From Aselliscus stoliczkanus (taxonomy: Eukaryota; Chordata; Mammalia; Chiroptera; Hipposideridae), in the NCBI GenBank assembly GCA_033961575.1, contig CM066728.1, positions 181,589,678-181,653,677 of the forward strand: DNA of 64,000 nt, in the 5' to 3' direction. Shown here in pieces: positions 49,640 through 58,945 of the stretch. Both the position numbers and the translations under genes were made by a program. Below the pieces are notes generated by a model, which did not search any database, was not told the origin of the DNA, and saw only the letters and a list, made by a program, of their open reading frames with translations. Positions within the stretch are counted from its first letter, which is position 1, and the number at the start of each line of letters is the position of its first letter.

Positions 49640-49800
49640 ACTGATATGCTAAGATGGCAGAGGAAAATATGGCCAGAAACTTGAGTCACTGCCTGAATCT
49701 ACCCTGGAAACATCAGGAGACAGTCCTTATTGTTTAAGATACTTTCAGTTGTGTTTTCCATTACAAGCATCTGAAAGCATCCTAACTAACTAATCAGTAT
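49640..49800 (+). repeat. Possible MLT1/MaLR-type LTR 3' end
   Basis: 'cagtccttattgtttaagat' then 'gtgttttccattacaagcat' and 'gaaagcatcctaactaacta' resemble the 3' ends of ancient mammalian MaLR LTRs ('attgtttaagccac ... gcatcctaactaatac'). No internal region is seen. Confidence 0.45.
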
Positions 49801-50014
49801 TAAAGCCATTTCTTACAATTTATGCTTAATTTTCAGAAATGTTTAGTAGAAACTTCTGTTGCTGGTTATAAGATTTGTCCTAAATAAATTAAATTTTCCA
49901 AAGACTGTCAATCTTTTAAAATATAAAAGCATGACTTAATTAGCAATTGTTTATGTTGGTGTTCCTCAAATTTATATATATATATATATATATATTTTGT
50001 TTGTTTGTTTTTGT

Positions 50015-50414
50015 TGTTTTTTTAAAGATTTTATTGGGGAATTAGGTAAGGGAAACAGTGTTGGGGAATTGGGGAAGGAGAACAGCTAAGTTGTTGTCCT
50101 TCAATTTTAGTTTTGGAGGGCCCAGCTAGCTCAGCTCCAAGTCCAGTCACCATTTGGGCCACTCAGCTCAGGGTGCTGTGTTCAGTCTTAGTTATTGGGG
50201 GGTGGGATCCAGTCCACCATCCCATGTGGGAGTCAAACCGGCAACCTTGTTGCTAAGAGCGCACTCTCTCACCAGCTGAGCCATCCTGCCACTTGTTGGC
50301 AGCTCAGGGGCATCTCAGCTTGAGCGCAGCTCATTGGCCCACGTGGGAATCGAACCAGTTATCCGGTTGCTCAGAGCTCGTGCTCTTAACCAACTGAGCC
50401 CCTCAGCCAGCCCC
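50015..50414 (-). mobile_element. Composite retroposon: dimeric type B head + the same 3' tail
   Basis: Reverse orientation: tail (aaagattttattggggaatt ... ggagaacagctaagttgttg), a linker, then two tRNA-like segments each with a B-box-like 'gtttgactcccacatggg' or 'ggttcgattcccacgtgggc' read on the minus strand, with the 5' end at the ggggctggctgagggg... side near 50414. Flanks cctcaaatttata (about 49965) and cctcaagtttctata (about 50413) look like a decayed TSD. The tail is homologous to that of 33255, 37202, 55058 and 57764, although the heads differ. Confidence 0.88.
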
Positions 50415-50507
50415 TCAAGTTTCTATATTTTACATACTGATTTTATGATTTTGTCATATTCTTGTATCATCTACACTAATAAAAATATTTTTCTTTAAGT
50501 TGTCTCT

Positions 50508-50654
50508 CTTTTTTTTTTTTAGCTGAGCCATCCTGCTACCTGTTGGCAGCTCAGTGGCTGCTCAGCTCGGGCTGGGCATCGAACTGCTGTTGCTCAGAGC
50601 TCAGCTCGCCCTCTTGAGCGAGCTCTTAACCAACTGAGCCACTCAGCTGGCCCT
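50508..50654 (-). mobile_element. tRNA-derived SINE type B, monomer
   Basis: T-run, agctgagccatcctgctacc ... gctcagctcgggctgggcat ... gagcgagctcttaaccaact ... gccactcagctggccc. It has no shared composite tail. It is probably the monomeric source form of the heads at 50015-50414. Confidence 0.9.
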
Positions 50655-51334
50655 TTCTCCTTTTTTAAATCAAATACATTTATTTTAAAACTAATTTTCT
50701 CATTAACTATAAAAAAAAAAGTATCATTTGCCTTAACTAGAAAATAATCATAAAAAGAGATACCATGAAGTTCTTGCCATATAGAGTTGCCCCTGTAGAC
50801 TGAGCTTGAGGCTTGCTCTCTCTGTTGAAAGAAGAGGCTAGAAAGTGTTGTAGAAGTGGTAAAATAATCCCAACACCACCTATTTCCTTGCCATGTTAAG
50901 GAGAATAAAAGAGAATGTCAGGGGGACTAACTGTTACTATCTGAATTTATCTAAATGTCATGGTTGTGCCATCTAAAATCATCTGGTGTTTCACCAGTGC
51001 TCTGATTGAACTGACCAAGTCAGAGAGTCTTCTCGAGGGCCTGGCCTCATGAGCAGAACCTACTGGAGTGAGGCTCAAGGTATCTTTGAGGGGAGGAGAA
51101 AGGCTTAAGAAACAGCCTTTGATTGATGTGATTATGAAAGGTCATCGAAGCCAATTTTAACAATGTTTTATTATATTTGATACTAAAGCAAAGACAAGTA
51201 GTCATTTATTATTCTTTCTATGTCAGTGGTTTTTACATTTTTTGAATCTATGCCCCACTGAAAATTTTTGGAAACCTATGTTTCTTCCATTCGGGAAAAC
51301 GCACAGTTGTGATGCACGAGTGTGCGTGCGCGCG

Positions 51335-51393
<59 letters not shown>

Positions 51394-53457
51394 TTTTCAC
51401 ACCAGATGAGAAGAAGGTCCATGGACCCTTGGCTAAAAACCCGCATTCCATATATTTTACACATGTCCTCCTAGAACTCACCATGTGATTCAGTTCAGTG
51501 CAAACTGTGGTTGAATGCAAAACATGGTTTTTTGAGTATGTCTATCAATGAATAAATGCAGTGTGTTAATTTAAATGCACTAAACTGGAGAACAACATCT
51601 ACTTTGAATAGTTCTACGTTACACTGATATTGCCTTCCAGGAGGCCTCGAAAGATGAGGTCAAACTCTATAAAAAGAAAATCAGCCAACCCCATAAAGTT
51701 ATCCTTGTGAACTTTGAAACACCACTCAATGTACCTAGTAAAATTGTCCCTGGGTAAGCCAACTCCCAGGCCTGGGTGGAGTTCACAAGGGTTCCTTGGC
51801 TAAAATTAACAAAATGACTAGGAATTTTGGATTGCCTTTGTTTGAAGTTGAGACTGAATGGATCAGTAGCAGTGACATACCACACTGCTCGTCAAGCCAA
51901 AGAGAAACCCAATAGGCACCTGTTTCTTACATTGTCAACAGAGCAAAGATATCACATGATTCTAATTTATGACAGTCTGTTAAACCTTAAAACTACCCCT
52001 ACACTTTTTTCCAGCCAAATAACTCTTCCTTTAAAAGGCATAGGATGAGTGGCAAGACAAATCTCTCATTTCAAAAGATAATATTAAAAATATTTAACTG
52101 AAGGACTAATACATTAAATATGTAATAAGGTCCATAATAATTTTCAGGACAAATTTTAATGAGCTATGAAATTAAGAAAAGCATAAACAACTAAAGTTCT
52201 TAAATTTTTTTCTTTAAATTTGGCCTTGAGGCAATGGTTAATTTTAAATGTTTGTAAATGGTTAAATTAAAATATGTTACTTCTGAACATAGTAAAGAAT
52301 ATTTGGATTAAAAGTACTTGATCAAAATAATGTTAAAGGAGATCTGGAATTAGTGATATTCATCTGATATAATTCTTTACATAACAAATGTTAGAAAAAT
52401 ACTAGAAGTCCTTATAAAAGATGAGATGTTTATTATCTCCAAGTGGAGTTACTTGGTTTACATTAAGAAACACCTGCAATTTTCCTTTAGTTTCTAGTTA
52501 CTCAAGGCTTGGACAGAGACATCTAAAAATTATTAAATGTCTCAATTTTTTTAAAAAAAAAGATCAGTAAAGAGGAATTTGTCTGCTTACTGGGTTGTGA
52601 GCTTAAATTAGTCTTTGGAAGGATTTTAGATTTAACTTCTTAATAATACTGTGGAAGACATAATAATGGGCACAAGTGAAATATGAGCATTTCACTTTTT
52701 ATCTTTGAAAATTCTTTTTCTCCAAAGCAAGCCCAAGGTTGACCAAACTTATTTGATGGTAGATCATAGTCTAGTGATTTATGCACAGAATTAGTTTGAT
52801 GGCCATTAAATTATCATGTTGCCTTTTTTTTGTTGTCTGTGGAAATGTAAACCCTTCCCCCTTACCTTCTTAATCTATAAAGTGGTACCACTATACATAA
52901 ATTTTCTTTACTAATATTGTAGATGTTTATTGGGTAAACTTTGTGATGTGCATGAAAACATTCTTGATGAGTGTATGAGAAATATAATTTTAATAAAACA
53001 AGGTTAGCCCTTTCAGAATTACAGAAAACACATATTCATTATCCTTCATGCAAAAATAGATAAATATCTGATGATACCATCTATAGTCTAGCAGGAGCAG
53101 AAATTTAAGACTAGGCTATATGAGATAATGAAAATAGATGGAAAATTATTTTAGCAATACTTCAGACTGCTGAGGTCAATGGTCAGGATGTGTATATACG
53201 AGTACACATATCTATGTGTATATATGTACACATATATTTGCCAAAGGAGTCTCTATTTTGTTATTTATTATATTCTGAAGAATTAAACTGTGGTATTTGG
53301 GTAAGTGCTTGGAGTTGGCAAGCAGTGATAAATATTTTTCAATAAACAATCCCCTTAAAGCAACAATCAATCTTAATTAAATCTCACTAAGAATCTCATT
53401 TAGATTCTTAGAAATAATCTTGGCTCCAGACAATAAATATGCTCATTTAATCCCAGG
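50655..53457. other. Single-copy DNA, no gene seen
   Basis: AT-rich with scattered short repeats; the (CG/CA) microsatellite is listed separately. No exon or motif can be supported. Confidence 0.5.
51320..51390. repeat. (TG)(CG)n(CA)n alternating purine-pyrimidine tract
   Basis: gtgtgcgtgcgcgcgcacac leads into a long CA run broken only by caaac near 51353. Alternation of purine and pyrimidine holds over about 33 bp and again for 36 bp, the classic sequence for Z-DNA. Confidence 0.95.
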
Positions 53458-53625
53458 GCAGTGTTTTTGGATGTGACCCCAGGGCTACCAACTCAAAGTG
53501 TAGATTTCTGAGTCTCTGGACCACATGACTTTCCTATTGACCAGAACTTCTCATGGTTCCCTGCTATCTGAAATTTTAATAAATGTCCCAGATAATTTTA
53601 TGCACTAGAAAGTTGAGACTGTTGT
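53458..53625. repeat. MER5-like hAT fragment
   Basis: 'gtgtagatttctgagtctct', 'aataaatgtcccagataatt' and 'agaaagttgagactgttgtg' resemble a degenerate MER5-type element ('agattctgattcag...ccccaggtgatt...gttgagaaccactg'). Weak. Confidence 0.4.
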
Positions 53626-53844
53626 GCTTGAGGATAGCTTCTGGAGATTCAAGTAGTTTCCCTTCCTTAAAGAAGTAACAGTGACAAGCTTTTCTATTTC
53701 GCATAGCTCTGGAGGGCAGATGGAGTTGTTTCATGTTTTTTTTTTTTTTTTTTTTTTTTTCCTTAGGTGAGAAGGGAGAACTGAAGTGAAAACTTCATCA
53801 CCATAATCTTTCATAATCCCTTCCTCTTCCTTATCACCACCATT

Positions 53845-54010
53845 ATTATAGCTGCTGACATTTATTGAGCATTTACCATATGCTGGGCTCTGGGTGAATT
53901 GCCTTTCACACATGATTTCATTTAATCTTACATTGGGTTTTATGATTGCCAGTTTGCAGTAAAGAGAATGGAGTCTTCGTTTCATACAGCTGGTACAGGA
54001 CAGGTCTGGG
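53845..54010 (-). repeat. MIR fragment
   Basis: 'gacatttattgagcatttac', 'catatgctgggctctgggtg' and 'catgatttcatttaatctta' follow the reversed MIR 3' end and core. Confidence 0.8.
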
Positions 54011-54104
54011 AGGTAAACTTTATGGTTTCTAATGATAGCTCTCAAATGGTGGTAGCAATATAAAAAGAGAACTAGCTGGGTGGAGGGAAGAGGAAAGTAT
54101 CTGT

Positions 54105-54260
54105 TAAACACTTTTACTTGCATGACTATTTTACTATTTTCAATAAACTGTGAAGTATCTATTTCTCTGTTCACATTACAGATAAAAAACTGAGGCTCAG
54201 CAAATTTAAATTAAAGCTAAGCAGCTTAACCCAGGGTCATTGCTAATAATGGAAAGGCTC
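54105..54260 (-). repeat. MIR-like fragment
   Basis: 'aaaaaactgaggctcagcaa' and 'aagcagcttaacccagggtc' match the reversed MIR core. Confidence 0.7.
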
Positions 54261-54309
54261 AGATAAAACTCTGCCTTTTCTCTCCCCTCCCTCTCCACCA
54301 AACCCCACT

Positions 54310-54535
54310 GCTAGGCTGAGTCAGACTGCATAGGTTAAAATCTCCACTCCGGTTCTCGGTTCTTGGTGTCTCAGTTTCTTCATTTGTAAAAGAGGGGGAA
54401 TAGTGTGTATGGATGTCATAGGAATTTTGTAAGGATTGAATGACTATATATATATAGTATAAATAACTTAGAATAGTGCCTGACATAAATACAGTACTCT
54501 ACAAGCATTAACTACAATACCAATAATTATTAAAC
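54310..54535 (+). repeat. MIR fragment
   Basis: 'ggctgagtcagactgcatag', 'gtctcagtttcttcatttgt', 'ttttgtaaggattgaatgac' and 'gaatagtgcctgacataaat' follow full MIR order. It lies tail to tail with the MIR just upstream. Confidence 0.88.
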
Positions 54536-55039
54536 CTTAAGAGCAGAAATTAGCAAAATGGAAAAATGATTAACTTTAGAGAAAATGTAAAGAGAATAAG
54601 TTGTTCTTTGTTGTTTTCATGTATTCTAGCTGAAAGGAGTAAATTGTACATCATATCTTATTGAACAGGAGCTGGTAATCAGGGTTGGAAGAACCCCTTG
54701 CAGAGAGGAGGAAAAGACATTAGGGAGAGGTGTGGATGGAGGTGAGGGGAACACTGCACTGGGATTTGAGTACTTGTTTATGAAAAGGAGACTGAGAGGT
54801 CACTGCAAAAATTCTGATTCAATCTATTGCTTTTACTTCAAAAACCAAAAAATCATGACCATCCCTGGAAAAATGTTGAAAATGACACAAAAGTACATTA
54901 TCTTCCATTTGTATTAACAATGATAGGAGACTTGTGTTTGTCCCTAAAATACTGTGTGGTTCTGTGCTCTCTAAGCATCCTACAGGAGAATTTGGATAAA
55001 GATAGGATCTGAAGGACCAAAAAACAAAAAAAGATGATT
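54536..55039. other. Single-copy DNA, no gene seen
   Basis: Short chance frames only. No repeat is recognised. Confidence 0.5.
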
Positions 55040-55057
55040 AAGAATCTACTTGATCAG

Positions 55058-55518
55058 GGTCGGCCAAGTGGCGTGGTGGTTAAGAGCTGGCTTGGGACGC
55101 CAGCAGCCCTGGTTTGGATCCCACATATGAGGGCCAGTGACACTGCCCTGTACAGCTAAGATAGTGAACAGCAACTCCACCTGGAGCTGGGCTGCTGTGA
55201 GTCCCTGGGCCGGCATAGCTGCAGCCCCTGCTGCAGTGGGCTGCCATAAGCTACAGTGAGTGGCCAGCAGCCAGCGTGAGTGGCTGGAAGCCGGAGTGAG
55301 CTGCCAAGAGCCACTGTGAGCAGCCGTCTAGAGGCTGGCGACTGATCTGCCTCACCCGAGAAGAGCGCAATGATGATACCAACATGGGCCAGTGAAGCAA
55401 TGTCCTCCACAACTAGACTGAAGAACAAAAGGACAGCAACTTGTCTGTTCCCCTTCCCTGGTACCCCAATGCTGTTCTCCTCCCCCAGTTCCCCAGTAAA
55501 ATGTTTTCTTAAAAAAAA
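55058..55518 (+). mobile_element. Composite retroposon, longest and cleanest copy
   Basis: Head 55058-55150 (ggtcggccaagtggcgtggt ... gccagtgacactgccctgta), then body with 'gcagcccctgctgcagtggg' and repeated 'gtgagtggc(c/t)..cagcc'-like units (55200-55330). Next comes 'gatgataccaacatgggcca' and the tail with 'gacagcaacttgtctgttcc', ending taaaatgttttctt plus A-run. Perfect 18-bp TSD: aagaatctacttgatcag (55040-55057 and 55519-55536). Both ends are intact, so this 461-bp copy best defines the family here. Confidence 0.96.
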
Positions 55519-55536
55519 AAGAATCTACTTGATCAG

Positions 55537-56236
55537 ATTTAGGACTCTTCAATCTGCAGAAAAGGTAGAGTACAGAGAAGAAACCACAAAGGCAGTGAAT
55601 TTTATTGACACAGAATTATTCACCAACTCCCAGGGCACATGCTGAAGGTAGCCAGAGGTAGCTTTAGGATATAAAAAGGAAGAACTGCTTAACACAGTGG
55701 AGAGTAAACTATCACACTAAATGACTCCAGAAATATTAAAATATAAATAGTTTTAAAAAAGTAGATAAGTAACATTCATAAACATATTATTTGATTGTCC
55801 CTTATGATCAATGCCTAGGCTGGGATGGGTGTTAAGGAAGCAAAATGGAACTGTTCCTGCTCTCTAGAAGCTCAAAATCTAGAGCTGTACATAAATCAGC
55901 TATAATACAAAATGTGCCAAATATAATTAAAACTATATAAACGAGAAGGTACACATTCAGAGCCAAAAAGCTAGTGGGTCAGGAGTAATCAGCATGGCGG
56001 TAGAAGGTATTGTTATTACAAAGGATTCCCCCCAAATGGGTAAAATTTGAGCTGAGTGTTGAGATAATTGGTTCTCACATGATAGACAGGAAATAGGGGT
56101 AGGGAATTCCAATCAGAGGGAAGAGCATACAAGAGGCAAACAATAAAGCGAATTGGGTAAACTATACAATTTTATTGTACTGGATCATGAATCTTGGAGA
56201 ATGTTGGGAGGTTAGTCTGGAGAATGGGGCAGAAGT
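55537..56236. other. Single-copy DNA with L2-like piece at about 55790-55920
   Basis: 'caatgcctaggctgggatgg' and 'tgctctctagaagctcaaaa' resemble the reversed L2 3' region ('gtgccaggcactg...ccctgccctcaaggagctcaca'). The rest is featureless. Confidence 0.45.
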
Positions 56237-56530
56237 CTACATTCATTAATTTATTCAACAAACCTCTATCAATTACCTACATTGTGTTAAGTACTGCATA
56301 CACATTAGAGACAAAAAAATTGAAAGATATTGGATACTATCTATCTATCTATCCATCCATCCATCCATCCATCCATCCATCCATCCATCCATCCATCCAT
56401 CCATGACTATGTGCTAAGCATTGTACTAGATATAATAGTGAGAAAGCAGATATGCTCTCTGCTCTCATTGAGGTTACAGTTTAATGTGAAGAAAGACAAA
56501 TGCCTATTACAATATAGTATGGTAAGTGCT
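56237..56530 (-). repeat. L2 3' fragment interrupted by (ATCC)n
   Basis: 'cattcattaatttattcaac', 'attgtgttaagtactgcata' and, after the microsatellite, 'tatgtgctaagcattgtact' and 'tctctgctctcattgaggtt' follow reversed L2 order. Confidence 0.6.
56337..56404. repeat. (TATC)n(ATCC)n microsatellite
   Basis: Four TATC units, then about 13 ATCC units. Chance frames over it read SIHPSIHP. Confidence 0.97.
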
Positions 56531-56810
56531 ATGGAAGCAGCTCTCAAATCTATGAGTGAAATTTTCACAATTTATATTTGATCTTGTTATTCCCTGTATA
56601 AATTCCTACAGTGGCTCCCAGCAGAGCCTTCTGGTTAAAATTTAAGATCCACAGCATGACCTCACAAAGTCCTTCATCATCTGGCTGTGGCCATTGTTCC
56701 AGTCTCATCTTGTCTCTCATCATGACCCTGGGCCCGTCTCCCTGGTATTCCATCTCCATTCACATGGACCTATCTTGAGTTATTAAAATGCCCTGTTATT
56801 TCAAGACTTA
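56531..56810. other. Single-copy DNA, nothing recognised
   Basis: No repeat or gene can be supported. Confidence 0.45.
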
Positions 56811-57763
56811 GAGCCTTAGTGATTTTTTAAAAAAATATAGCTAATGTACAATATGATGAATGTATATACAATACTTTATTAGTTTCAGGTGTACTTCAGT
56901 AATTCTACAGTACCCACCTGGCACTATACAGAGTTATTACCACATTATTGATTATATTCCCTATGCTAAAGAAGTGATCACCATGGTAAGTCCAGCAACC
57001 ATCTGACATCTTACCACTCTATCACAATATTATTGACTATATTTCCTAAGCTGTACATTACATCCCCATGACTTATTTGTTTTATACCTGGAACTTTGAA
57101 TGTCTTATTCTTCTTTATATTTTCCTCCTTTAAAATTTTTTTCAATTACAGTTGACATTCAATAGTATTTTATATTAGTTTCAGGTGTACAGCATAGTAG
57201 TTAGACATTTAGGTAATTTACAAAGTGATCCCCCTGAGTAGTACACACTTGACACTATACACAGCTATTACAATATTATTCATTATATTCCCTATACTTT
57301 ACATCCCCATGACTGTTTTGTAGCCTTCAATTTGTATTTCTTAATCACTTCAACTTTTTCACCATGCCCTAATCCCCCTATTATCTATCACCCTGATAAA
57401 TTTAGTACACATCTGATACCATACATAGTTATTACAGTATTATGGACTATATTCCTTATGCTCTATCCTATATCCTCATGACTACTGAATAACAACCAAT
57501 TTGTACTTCTTAATCCCTTTCCTTTTTAACTCACCCCCAACACCCATCCCATCCGGTAACCATCAAAATGTTCCCTGAATCTATGAGTTTGTTTCCATTT
57601 CATTTGTTTGATTATTTTGTTCTTTAGAGTCCACTTATAAGTGAAATCATATGACATTTGTCTTTTTACAGTACCCTCTAAGTCCATCCATGTTGTTGCA
57701 GATGGCAAGATTTCATTCATTTTTATGGCTGAGTAATATTCCATTGTATATATGTACCACTGC

Positions 57764-57888
57764 TTTTTTTTTTTTTAAAGATTTTATTGGGGAATTGGGA
57801 GAGGGGAACAGCGTTGGGGAACTGGGGAAGGGGAACAGACAAGTTGCTGTCCTTTTGTTCTTCGGTCTAGTTGTGGAGGACGTTGCTG
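57764..57888 (-). mobile_element. Composite retroposon, 3' tail only
   Basis: T-run, aaagattttattggggaatt, 'ggggaacagcgttgggga', 'acaagttgctgtccttttgt', and 'gtggaggacgttgct', where it stops. It is the same tail as 33255/55058 without body or head, the expected product of 5' truncation. Confidence 0.9.
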
Positions 57889-58945
57889 ACCCCACAGAAT
57901 AGGATATGCCTCCACAGGGCTCTGATACCTGCCCAATACACCCCTTGGTTTGTCACCCTTGGAGACAGCTGGGTGATACTCTAGCCCATTTCAAGCTGGG
58001 CCACCTGGGAGGTCAAGTTCAGCTGCAGCCCATACCCCATCTGGTGCCATCTGGCAGAAGTCACAAAGCAATCAGCAGATGGCTGCCACCTGTGCCATGC
58101 TGGGAAGTGCCTTGAGAGGCCAAGCCTCAAATCAAGACAGGCTGCTGCTAGTGCCAGGCTTAGGGCTGCTCAACCAGAGGTACAGGACATGCTGAAGCCA
58201 GATGCTGCTTGCCTGGGTTCCACGAATCTTTGAGAGATGCTAGAAAAGTCTGTATTGTGAGCCAAGTCAGGCAGTTTGTATGAAAAAGCTTCTGGAAGCA
58301 GCTTGGGTATACCAGAAACTTGAACGGGGCAAGGTCTGGAATCACCAGGATGTGGCAAATGAAAGGCATTAGCCAGCTTGATGGAGGCCACCTGTGTCTG
58401 CATGCTGAGAAGGGGGAGGGCTCAGCAAAGAAACAATGGCTTCCACCAGCTCCTCCATCTGAAAGAAAGCTGCCCCTCCAACCCCTGTCCTGAAGCCAGA
58501 CAATTCAGTTCCCCACCATATGTCTTTGCACCCTCTCCAGCCACTGTCCCAGCACTGGAGCTCAGAGCAAGTGATTCTGTTGGTGGGTAAGTCAAGCATT
58601 GTCCTTTGAGGAGGGCCTGGGAGCACACTCCTGGGAGTGCAATGAAACATAAAAATGGAGATAGAAAATATAAAAAAGAACCTGTCAGAAATAAAGAATA
58701 TAATAACTGAAATGAAGAATACATCCTAGGGAATCAACAGTAGACACTGTCTCACTCAGCGACAATCTCCGCTGGTTTTCATAACCAGAAATTATGGGTA
58801 CTTCTTTCTCTGGCAGTGGAACTCTTGGCGGCAGGCTGGAACCCCCAGGAAGGAACTTCACAACCAAGATATTCCTCCTGATTTTTAGTGGTCATACGTG
58901 GGTGTGGGACCAGCCCGATCCATATCTCTGCCCACTACCAGTCTT

